From positions 3,100,001-3,164,000 of the forward strand of contig JASFXZ010000040.1 of NCBI GenBank assembly GCA_032209605.1: DNA of 64,000 bases, read 5' to 3'. Shown here in pieces: positions 53,520-64,000 of the stretch. Numbering within the stretch: position 1 is the stretch's first letter; every line of letters begins with the position of its first letter. The translations under genes and the position numbers were made by a program. The DNA comes from Mactromeris polynyma. Taxonomy: Eukaryota > Mollusca > Bivalvia > Venerida > Mactridae. The notes below the pieces were generated by a model that saw only the letters and a list, made by a program, of their open reading frames with translations, ran no database searches and had not been told where the DNA came from.

Positions 53520-53618
53520 CAATCTCATTTAAATCAGCCCCCAACTTTAGCTCCATTACTTTCCGCTGTTAGGGTATAGTATAGGAGCGTATGACTGGAG
53601 CTGATTTTAATGAGATTG
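53520..53618. mobile_element. CAATCTCATT MITE, short copy (99 bp) with 10-bp TSD
   Basis: Same structure as 31956-32054, flanked by gagtaccttt (53510-53519 and 53619-53628). It sits in gene-poor DNA. Confidence 0.85.
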
Positions 53619-55373
53619 GAGTACCTTTATAATTACATTGCACTTACAACAAAGACTTATATAATATTACTCTACTTTCTGGGAAAATAAATGTCATAAA
53701 TTGTATGTAATGTGAGTTCATGCTAAGTCTTATAAAACAGAAACAGGCCTATGATATGTACAATTAAATAATAAATATTTGCCGTCAAAATATTGACTTG
53801 GAAACCTTCACTTATTTTCTGATCAACTGGGTTGATTGCCAATGTTTCACAAGGATTTTTACGAAAAATAACTTTTATTCATAATCATCAATTTATTCTT
53901 ACAATGAATAGATGGAATATTTGCATATGTTTAAACAATAATCAAACTTAAAAAAAAACTTTGAGAAAAAATAACTATTCTTTGTTTATGATTGTATATT
54001 AAAGATAATAAAACTGTCCTTATTTCATTATTATAAGCAATTATATGGTAATATAGGCTGATAGATGAATTGATAGATTTTGTCAGTAGGAAGAAGACAT
54101 TATTTCCTTCTGTGATGCATGACAACAAACTGTTGTACACATAATAAAAACACCATCATCAAAGGAAAATTATGCAAAAACCTAAAACTGAACACAAATT
54201 ATGCCATTAATTTCTAGAGGAATTAACTTTGATCTTATATTGATATGTTTGAATCATTTCATACCCAGAGAACCATGAAAGTCTGTTACTGTAATTAACA
54301 CAAGAGTATATTATACTTACCACCATTAAAATATGCAACATTTTGAATTAGGTGTCATTTCTTACCAACTATCTATTACATGTAGTTGTTTGTTAAGGAT
54401 CATAGGGAATAGTTATCCCTTTTTTGTGTTATATAATGTATATGACATCGTTTTATGTTTTTTATAAATGTAATGCCATGTGATTTGTGCATTTTATGAT
54501 AAATCAATCTATCTAATTCTTGTTAAGAACCTACTGTATATGTCCTATTGAATGCTCCCCCTGAAGACCCCCCCCTACTATAATTAAGAATGTATCTTGG
54601 TTAAGATGAAAATATTCTGATTGTTTTTCTCCACCAGAAGCTATTTTTCAGACAGTAAACTAGTTATGTTGGCGGAAATCATGACAAAAATCAGTGTAAA
54701 ACAGTTGTATAATCTTTCTAAATAGCCAGGATCAATCATGCATAAAACATTTGATGACCTACAGTTATTTCCCAGTTATATTTGTTACATCTGTCTCATG
54801 AATTATTCCAAGCTAGTTTAACCAATATTAAATGTGCATCAATTACAACAAACACTTTCCGTGCTGGACTTTTGAATTTCTGCGAGAATATTTTTATCGA
54901 AATAGCTTCGCATCAAACATTTTGTGCTGACTCGTCCGCTTTTACCTTGACTTAAAGATGACATAGGTCGTCAAACCAACTCTTACTTTTAGAAAAAGAG
55001 GGAGAGAAATAGACAGATTCACACACTTACAGATATAACTGATGAGTCGGTGCGAAGATCACTTGCTGAACACATCAGGATATCGCGAAACAGTTTGCAT
55101 TGTGATGACTCAGTATTTCTTCATTCAGACAAAGCTTTGGTTCGATATTTACAATATAAGGCAATTCAAAGAAAGTGCAAAATTTGCGTCTTTCGAACCC
55201 TGATATATGCGCCCGGTTGGCATTTTGTAGCTTGATGGGTGTGTTAAATAGGATGTATATGGTAAATTGGAGATCAGTTACTCTTAATATTGTCATTGAA
55301 TAATGTTAGGAAATTATGTTTGTGAAGTAAAGTATTCTTGTTATGTCGCTTTATCAATGTCTAGAACTTTCAA

Positions 55374-55650
55374 AGTCGCGGCCGTGGTCCAGTGGTTAGT
55401 GCGCTGGACTTGTAACCCGGCGATCCGGGTTCGATTCCTGGTCGCGGCAGGTCATACCCTTCCATGAAAATTTGACAAAAATGTCGATTTTCCTCCACAT
55501 GTGGAGAAGTTGCCGGCTCCTTGTGGAAGGGTAAGTCAGTTCTGGTAAGAATTCAGTCCAGGAAAAACTGGTTAGGTGAACCGGCCGCCGTATATAACTG
55601 AAATATTGTTGAGAAACGGCGTTTAACCCGATAAAAACAAATAGAACTTT
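55374..55650 (+). mobile_element. tRNA-derived SINE with Thr-type head and conserved core
   Basis: Head: A box TGGTCCAGTGG, anticodon loop cttgtaa (anticodon TGT, Thr type), B box GGTTCGATTCC. It is followed by a body with gtggagaagttgccggctcc, the core gttaggtgaaccggccgcc and end aaacggcgtttaaccc. The core resembles the deeply conserved SINE domain reported across metazoans (Nin-DC type, from memory). Confidence 0.8.
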
Positions 55651-56000
55651 CAAGTGTGCTTTTAATGATGTTAAGTATACAATGTCTTACATTTGATCAT
55701 TCAATCCCTGGTTATGTTTATGCTAACTGAAGAGAGAGGCAGGTATTACCAAAGGTTGAAATGTCAATTGTTCAAATAAATGGTTATTTTGAGACGTATT
55801 CAGTATATACAGATATATATCAAATGTGGGCCAGTATACTACAACCTAAAATGTATTAAAGAACAAAATCTATTTTCATCCCCATATTCTTTGAGACATT
55901 TACATTTTAGATGTAGAATTTCCCAATTAACTTTAATTAATGAAATGTCAATAGGGCTTTTGAAATGTATGGTGGCATATTTCTGCCACCTGTTAACTTC

Positions 56001-56335
56001 ATAATTAACTAGAAACTTATGTGGTTATCATGTTAAAGAAACTAGATAATGACTTAATTACTAGAAAATTATGTGGTTAACTAGATAAGTATCGTGATAA
56101 ATTTTCATACCAGATAAATATCTTAACACGAAAAATTGTCTGATAGTGCCCACAACTGCCATCAACCGCTTAACCTCCTAGGTTTTCAGAACGGACAATC
56201 TATTTTAGATAAGTTTTAAGTAGTTAATGTGATAAATATCTAGTTAACTACATACATTTCTAGTTAATTAAGTGGTTAACAAGTTAAGTATCTAGTTAAC
56301 TGCATACTATTCTAGTTATTTATCATATTATTAAT
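56001..56335. mobile_element. Long-TIR element (family L), copy 2
   Basis: Inverted relative of 25833-26388 without the nested insertion. Shared parts: gtggttatcatgttaaagaa, cttaacacgaaaaattgtc, gatagtgcccac. The right part is rich in ctagttaactacat motifs. Confidence 0.7.
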
Positions 56336-58183
56336 TGTTATATTTGGAGGTTCAGGCCTTGCTCTGAAAATAAACAAATCTTTCTGATACTTACACAGAC
56401 CCTTCTTTGGATATAATGCCTTACCGGGCATTTACCAGTGTACAATTTTGATTAATATTCTATTCAGAATTGACGTTTATTTCTGTCTCATCATTTGAAA
56501 TATGAATAACCCAGTGGAGCCGTAGTTAGTTTCCAATAAAAATGCCAGAATTGCTGTAATGTCTCACATGAAACTACAGATTTCACTGGGGAATACAGGA
56601 ATGTTATTGTTCTGTTTTACATGAGCAATATAATAACATAGCAATTTTTGATCTAGAGCTTCTGTAACTTGGTGCACAATATTCATTTTACATCTGGATA
56701 GAATATTGTAAAATCTGCTCTTGTTTATTCAATGGTCTTCCTCCGTATCTTGATGGATTTGTTTTAATACACTAAGTTTTTACTGTTTAGATTTGTCAAC
56801 ATGCAATGTTGATGTAAAGGAATTCCCTGAATTTGAGCAATGGTCATTTTTACCCTGTTAGTTTTGAAAGTTTTTCTATTTGAGTGACCACCACATTTAT
56901 CAGCTATCCAGTATAAATTATATTCTTTACAATTCACTCAAAAAGATTTATTGGATAAGACAGTGAAATGGTACTATCTTACATTTGCATCATCATACCA
57001 AATGTACAAAGATGTTGGGGCCAGTCTCTTGTCCAGATAAAATGTGGATAGCCAGGCAATTGCTTGCTTCTCCATTCCCATTGCCCTTAATCCTCCCTCA
57101 ATCCCACATGTTTCGTTGGTTGTTGTTTTCCTTGGGTCTGTGTGGGGAGGCATTGTTTTGTGTATGTGGCGTTCCCTGTACAACTTAATTGTTCTTTCAG
57201 AAATAGAACATTGATCCAGTTGTTATATTTTTTGTAAACTTCGGGTCTGTCATACTTGTTATTCAGCAAATATCAAACACCTGGATAATGTAATAAAAGA
57301 TCTAGCTAATAATAAATAGTAGTCAATATATCAATTTATTACCAGTTTTAATCGTTATTTTTACTATTATTGTAACAATAGTGATGCCTTTACCACCTTC
57401 CTACCTGTTACAGGGTCACAAATTTCACCTTAATGTCACTTTGACAAAAGAAACCTCATGTTGATGGCCATGTGATCTTTGATTCTACTACTGTCTGTTG
57501 TATGGCTGTTGTGCCAACATTATGGCTAGTAACAACAGCTACTGTCTGTTTGGTACAAATAGTCCCTTTAATTTTGCCAGTTACATCAATTAGAAACACC
57601 CCAATTCTTTGATCTATAGTTTATTCCCTGTGGTGTATTTTACAAGTGTATAATAGTCCTTGTTGTTGAATTACTACCACTTTATCCCTCCATTGATGTC
57701 AATTCGCCCTTTTATTGCATTTAAATGTCACTTTAATTTCATTGTTAAGTTTCTCGTCTTCTGTTGCATGAAATAAAAGAAGTAGTAGGAGCGAACATTT
57801 GATATACTGACAATTTTGAGACTTATTTGTGTATGATATATGGTTATGTTAGAACTGTTGAAATAAAGTGTTTTAATTTTTAACTTGAGGATCATGTAAC
57901 ATGTATTGTGAAATTAATTAATATTTAATTTATGCAGATTGAATTCTTCTTTATTGGTAGATTCTCACACTTGGTAAGGAATGAATATCTGAAAATATTT
58001 TATTTCTGATTGTGTTAAATTTGTGAATAAGTTGAAATAGCGTGTGTCATTGGTGAAAACTTTATAATATTTTTTACGAATAAATACAAGTATTTCACTA
58101 CAACAATGATAGTATAATAATAATAACTTGTATTTGGTTCGGCTAAGATATTGCATAATGTGTTTTTTGAACATCAAAGTAAT

Positions 58184-58780
58184 TATGTCTCCCCCATGTA
58201 AGTTCCTTGGGTTGTCCGTCCATCCGTCTGTCTGTCACAAATAGTGTCAGTTCCGTAACTTTTGAACCGTTTGAGAATTTTGAAAAAACTTGCCACAAAT
58301 GCTCACCATATTGAGATGATGTGCAGATCACACATTTTTAGTGACTTAGCTGAAGGTCATGGTCACACTTCGTCGAATGTCAAATGGATATATTTCGTGT
58401 CCTCTCCATATCTCTTATACCCGGTGAAGGATTTTGAAATAAATTGGGACAATGTTCATGATATCAACACAATGTGCAGAGTGCATGTTGCAACCAGCTT
58501 GTTTCAAGGTCAAGGTCACACTTAAAGGTCAAAGGTCTTTCTGTCACAAATTGTGTCCACTCCAAAACTTTTGAACCCCTTGAAGGATTTTTGAAATAAC
58601 TAATGTTTATGATATCGAGAAGATGTGCAGAGCGCATGATTCAACCAGCTTGCTTCAAAGTTAAGGTCACACTTACAGATCAAAGATCATTATGGCTATA
58701 TTTCTTTTTCGCTTCATATTTTATTTCAACATCCTAATTAGTATTACAATTACTGACAAACTGCCATGGGGGAGGCATAT
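58184..58780. mobile_element. Nonautonomous element with TATGYCTCCCCCATG ends and AGGTCA arrays
   Basis: Inverted ends tatgtctcccccatg and catgggggaggcata. Inside are three units of about 150 bp, each with aacttttgaacc, a gatgtgcaga box and AAGGTCAnGGTCACACTT (58353, 58506, 58661). No transposase frame. Confidence 0.65.
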
Positions 58781-60699
58781 GTTTTTGTTTCTAAAACAAC
58801 CATCTAGTTCATATTGGGATCCCTTTATGGATGTAGCATACCAGGATCAAGAAGTCCAACAAAAAATGAGATTCTTATTTTACATGTATTGCTGTGCATT
58901 CAGTTCTCTGTAATATAACTACAATAAACCTTACTAATTATTAGCGTATTGAAGTTTTTACTTTAAATAACAAAAAAATGGTTACATAGATGCTCAATGA
59001 TGCACATGGATTTTATGTTTCTATGCAGTTTGAAATATATGGAAGTGAATTGAAATTTAATGTACAAAAATCTGTGCCTTTTATGGACGTAACCCTGATA
59101 TTTTTACCACAAACCTTTGTAGCGACAACAACTTTGTGATTCATCATGATTTTAACTATATTTTTATGGAGTTTCTAGAGTATGTTGTATTTGTAAGTGG
59201 TAGATTTGTTGCAGTTGATCCAATCCATTTTTGACAAGCAATAAATTGCAGTATCATGCCACATTTTTTGTCATATAAATCATAATGTACTAGGTTTTAT
59301 TTTAAGTATGAAAATATTGTATGTAATAATCTTTACATAAACTTCACATAAATTTGAATCCATTTGTTGAGAGGATCCATATTTCAGCTGTAATTTATGA
59401 ATATAAAATGGGTGTTACTTTCAGTGATGAAGGAGAGGGTGACAAAGAGATAGTATCAGACAGAATTTATGTTGTAACTGCAATGATTTACTAATGTAAT
59501 ATTCTTGGTGATGAGATGAAAATGTTTACATAATGTGTTCAGAGTTGTGGCCCTTTACTTTATGATTTATATCATTAGTGTGCATTAGATGATGAATAAA
59601 TGCCAAGTAGACATGATTTATATGTCTACAGCCAGAGTTTAATGAGATAACCAAGACTGAAGCTTCAAATATATGGTAGTAGTGTTGTGAACTTGTTATT
59701 ATCATCTCACCATTCTTGATTCGGCATTTAACATACAATCATACATTTTACTATTGAGTTCAATTTTTGACCTGATCAGTTGAACTTATGATAAATCTTC
59801 CCAAATTGCTGTACATATAAACTTCGGAATGGCTGGTTGTAGTACAAATTTAGTGATTGCAATTTGGCTGGATTACTGCCCCTTACAAGCTGAAGCTGAA
59901 AGCATTTTTCTTGTACATTATCTGCTTTTATTAATATAAATTCAATAAAAATTTGATATATGGATTACAGCAGTTGAAAGGTAATGAGGGATGGTTACTC
60001 TTGATTGCACAATTATTAATCCTTATGAAAGTATTAAAGATTTGACAGTTTTACTCAGAACAATCATGACTTTTATATGGTTTTTTGACGTTAAGATTTA
60101 GATGTTTGATAAAGTCCCACTAAATGTGTTAATTTGTTGATTGATCAAAGACTGTAACCCTTGGTGACTGGTAAAAAAAATCGTTATCGTTATTTTTAGT
60201 GTTTATATAAAACTTTTTATTATTCACGAACAATTATATCTTAATTTGAACCCTATTGAGAGGACCATTAACTTTGTATGTGGAATTTTTAGGGCTGAAA
60301 AAATGTGATAATTACTCATTTGTAATTTATTTGGGTATTTAATACTTGTAAGACCATTGGTTCAACTTAAATAATGTTTTATTGGAGGTAAAAGTATTCA
60401 ACCCTAAATAGAAAACAAATGTGTTGAATGCTTGAAACTGTATGTTTGTATTTTAAAAATAGAAATTAATTTGGGGAGACAGAAAACTTGTTTGACACTA
60501 TATTATAGATGTTTTCTGTAATACTGTAGTTTAATACATGCAGACAGATCAATGAGTGCTCTGGTTAAACTTGTCATTAGCATAAGAAGTACTAAATACA
60601 GTCATATATATATCTATGTAGCAATTGATAAATGGTTGATGTTGTTTGTGTTTGGTTGGAAATTCTCAGTACATGTAGAATGTTACAGATTAAAGTCGT

Positions 60700-60968
60700 G
60701 GAGAATTTTGTTTCATTGGATTTTATACCATTTTCCAACAATTGTTTTGTCACATGTGGCGGCCTGTTCACCTAACCAGTTTTCCTGGAATTAAATATCA
60801 ACCTGAGTACTAACTTGCTCATCCACAAGCAGCTGACAACTTCTCCACATAAGGAGTACATGACCGTAGTCATGTCCTGAAAGACCATAACCTGCCCAAT
60901 CTGGGAATCAAACCCGGATCTGCTGGGTGACAGTCTAACACTCTACCATCTGAGCTAACTGGGTGGGC
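60700..60968 (-). mobile_element. tRNA-derived SINE with Asp-type head and the same core
   Basis: Minus strand: head from 60968 (gcccacccagttagctcaga), anticodon loop ctgtcac (GTC, Asp type), B box GGTTTGATTCC, then body tgtggagaagttgtcagctg and core gttaggtgaacaggccgcc, with a decayed 3' end. Same body as 55374-55650 but a different tRNA head. Confidence 0.78.
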
Positions 60969-63713
60969 TATTTTTAGTCTTGGAGAAATGATCTGATATT
61001 GTAGTTGTAAAATGTCTTTAATGTGCAGACTATTAATAATACTTGCCTTTATGTATGGCTAAGTTATACCCCATTCTCTTAATGAGAAAGTTTTTTTTGT
61101 TAAAATTCGTTATTTACAATCATGATAAGCTTATTGATAGATGCTGTTACTGAAAATGTAAACTTATAAAATACCATATTTATTTAACACCAATATCCAG
61201 GAAGCCTATTAAAGTATATGGGAAAGCACTTTGATCAGCAATGAAACAAATCCTTGAGATTGCAAGTCTGGAACCTGGCCCAAGGTATGTTTTCATACAT
61301 ATCACATCTGTGAGTTCATCCTTTATTACACGGCTTTCAAAAGAACTCCCTGATGGTGCTTTGTCAAGGGATCATATATATGCAACAATTTGTGGCAGAG
61401 AGATTTCAATTCTTTCGCAGATGTACATTTTATTTGATGGTGGGTTTTATTGACTGCAAGTTTCGATGAAATTTCTTCATTACTTTAAGATATATCAAAA
61501 TTACTCAGACTTTTAGGAGGACTGGAGGTAAAAAAGTAAATTGATTGAGAAGAATAGAATTTTATTCATCCAATATGTCGTCAATAGACAGCGTGGGAGG
61601 AAATGGTATGTCAGTCAGACTTTTGTTGGATATTTCTATTGATGATGGAAGGGGCCAAATTTTATGAGGATTGACATAAACTAAGTATTTATGTGCAATA
61701 AACTCTTTGCTTTATATAATTACTCTATGTTGCACTACATGTAAACATGCGTGCAAAGTTCGAAATAATATACAATTACAACGATTTTTACTGTAGAATG
61801 TTAATTATAAAGTTATTAAATCCCTCTTAAAATTTAATTGTTAAGTCATAAACAGACAATAGTTTATATAAATGTTTATGAAATACCTGTAGGTTTTTTA
61901 TTACAATATGCAGAATTATAGCAGTTGATGCTTTGTAGAAATAAAGAATGCACTCATGGTAATTACGTATGTTACAAACAAAACAAATGCTTCAATGATT
62001 GCTCTAAATTGAAGCACAAGAAACTGAATTTGTTCTATTTTGTTCGTTTGCAGTCAGATATGATTAAGTGATCAATATCTGCTGACAAAAAATTATAAGT
62101 ATGCTTATCAATGTAATAACCCGACCTAGGCCTTTTTTCGTCATTTTTGGAATGCTACCAATGCTGACAATATTAAAATTTAAATTGTCTTGAGTTGGGA
62201 AAACTGAAACCTGAGCCTGCACTAATGATACATGTTTTGTGTGAAAAGTAAATGGTATAATCATTTTAGATATTTAAATACACAAAAAATGCTAAAAAGC
62301 AGCCAAACCTGCAAAATGAAAATGCAGTCATTTGGGAATTGCCATTTAGGAATTTTAATGTCTGGATTGGGAAAAAACTTAATTGTTTGCATTGAGGATA
62401 TTCTATTTTTGGAGGCAACTTTGTTTGGGAAAACAGGCAACAACAAGCAATTCCTTATGCTAAAACAGTTATATTCCTGATACATTGAAAACTACGGCTA
62501 GGTCTTGCCTGGTCAAACATAAGTCTCTTTCAGTAAGGTCAGGCCAGGCTATATTTTTTAACATGCCATCTGGTGCTCTGTATCTTTGTCGGCTTCTATT
62601 GACTTTGTTGAATTAGTTTGCATTCCTTATCCCATTTTCATATGATCCTTTAGTCAAATGCCTGTGTTATTTCATTTAGTTGTTCTATTGTTATTGCAAT
62701 TGTCATACCAATCTTTTTTGTATAGCTTTGTTATGTACTATAAATGTTTCTATTATTGCATTTTGATGGTTTAATGTAGTATGAATAAATGACACCGAGC
62801 TATTTGAGATAGTGTTTATTGGCAATCAATGTTTGGCATAGTTTTGTATGTAATACTGATGCAGTTTGTTTTTTGTAATACTAATGTTGATATTGTATGA
62901 CATATGTAGCACTTAAAAGGACAGGTTTAATCTTGATCTGGAAATATCTACAGAAACAGAACTGAATTGATTGTCACTGATGTTCTTTGCTGAATTTGTG
63001 ATGTTTAAATTATTTTTCACTTGCAGCCCCAATGTAACCAATTGAAAACAATGAAATCAACATGAAATAGAAATCTTGCATTTTGTATGAAATTCGATTG
63101 AATATACAGATAGTTTATACAATACTTTGTAAAAACATGTACCTTTTCTACTAGTTAAATAACATGGGCTTGTATATATCTCAAATTTTACACAAAAAAT
63201 GAAGCTCATTTGGATTAGCCATTGACCAGTCTGAGGCCTATTTCAACCATCTATATTGTACAATGTCCAAGAAACTCACATAGTCTAAGCATAACTGAAG
63301 TCTCAGACCATTATCTGGTGGCCCTGTACATGGGATATAGGCTGTGTATCCTATATCTGAACACTAGCTTGTCTTATGAAATCTTGCCATCAGATTATGT
63401 GGGTACGTTTTGATGAATCCATGTCAGTATTTTTATTTGATCATATTACCTGCCATTACATCATACTAAGAAACAATCCATGGGGACAAAGAGTTTATTT
63501 AAGGTCACAATCCAGGTGGGTGTGGGTTTATTTAAGGTAACAATAATAGTTTTATTATTCTAATGTTATCTTGACTGTTTCACCCAAGATTTGAAAGGGG
63601 GTTTGTACTATGTAAATAAATAACACAATTGTGTTTGTTTCTTTTGCCTGATTAGATACTTTATTCAAATCATTTGAACAATTCACAAGTTTGTGTGTGT
63701 TTTGTAATGTCAG

Positions 63714-63868
63714 ACTTATGTCATGGATGTCTCACGTCATGCAATGTACAGCAGACTTGATATGTTACATAAATTGTCTAGTATTGCAAAATCCTGCATT
63801 CTGCATATTAAACAGTACAAGAAGATGAATAAAACTTCTTATTGGCAAAACTTCTTCCATAATTTTCA
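63714..63868 (+). CDS. Weak candidate internal exon near right edge
   Basis: A possible acceptor (ttttgtaatgtcag, ending 63713) is followed by an open frame reading TYVMDVSRHAMYSRLDMLHK and on to SYWQNFFHNFQ, with a donor-like caagtaagac at 63866-63875. The hydropathy and basic residues are protein-like, but there is no family match from memory and no second exon. It could be chance. Confidence 0.2.
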
Positions 63869-64000
63869 AGTAAGACAAATTCCACTCCTGTGTCTTACTG
63901 ATAGGACAAAGGATGATAAGCCTTACAAACCACTGATAATAATTTGACCACTAATGCATAAATTCCCTACTCAAACCTGACAGTCATTGAACCATTAATG

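Larger units (their letters stand above)
53629..63713. other. Gene-poor right end
   Basis: Contains the two SINEs, family L copy 2 and the AGGTCA element. The remainder (53629-55373, 56336-58183, 58781-60699, 60969-63713) shows no coding sequence I can support. Confidence 0.45.

Noticed and set aside
55374..55450. Functional tRNA-Thr gene
   Set aside because: Boxes A and B are good, but the acceptor and anticodon stems mispair and a SINE body follows directly; it is a SINE head.
60890..60968. Functional tRNA-Asp gene on the minus strand
   Set aside because: Continues into the same SINE body as the other copy, without a terminator T run.
61241..61286. Possible first exon MKQILEIASLEPGPR with donor gtatgt
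   Set aside because: Only about 15 codons, no second exon or family match; could be chance.

Overview
The window is eukaryotic, AT-rich nuclear DNA. Genes are split by GT-AG introns, and the space between them is full of small inverted-repeat transposons, tRNA-derived SINEs and minisatellites. The style of repeats (a SINE core ending in GTTAGGTGAACCGGCCGCC, GGTCAAGGTCACACTT elements, CAGGGGCGTAGC-ended elements) and the AANAT-like genes suggest a marine lophotrochozoan, most likely a bivalve mollusc. This is an inference; no species is claimed.

Left third (674-18401, minus strand): 23 exons of SMC5, one of the two SMC ATPases of the SMC5/6 genome-stability complex. They join in a single frame into 897 codons covering the Walker A end, the first coiled coil, the hinge and most of the second coiled coil. 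The C-terminal ATPase end (signature motif, Walker B) lies beyond the left edge.

Middle (18592-32819, plus strand): two tandem six-exon copies of an arylalkylamine N-acetyltransferase-like (AANAT/GNAT) gene. The first is head-to-head with SMC5, about 0.2 kb apart. A decayed copy of SMC5 exon 4 lies between the two copies (26455-26585), so the duplicated segment probably included part of SMC5.

Between 33.7 and 36 kb lie an 81-bp and a roughly 24-bp tandem array. At 37715-39592 is an intact, single-exon BTB-BACK-Kelch (KLHL-type) gene.

The right 24 kb hold no gene I can name. There is one plausible 3'-terminal exon on the minus strand (44349-44612) with a poly(A) signal, one weak candidate exon near the right edge, and many transposon-derived repeats. 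These include two SINEs with different tRNA heads on a shared core, a family with 9-10 bp target-site duplications, and a family with 5-bp duplications. I found no clearly new biological system. The strongest leads are the AANAT/SMC5 segmental duplication with changed catalytic residues, and several well-delimited, possibly undescribed MITE families, one of which carries paired TGACGTCA sites.
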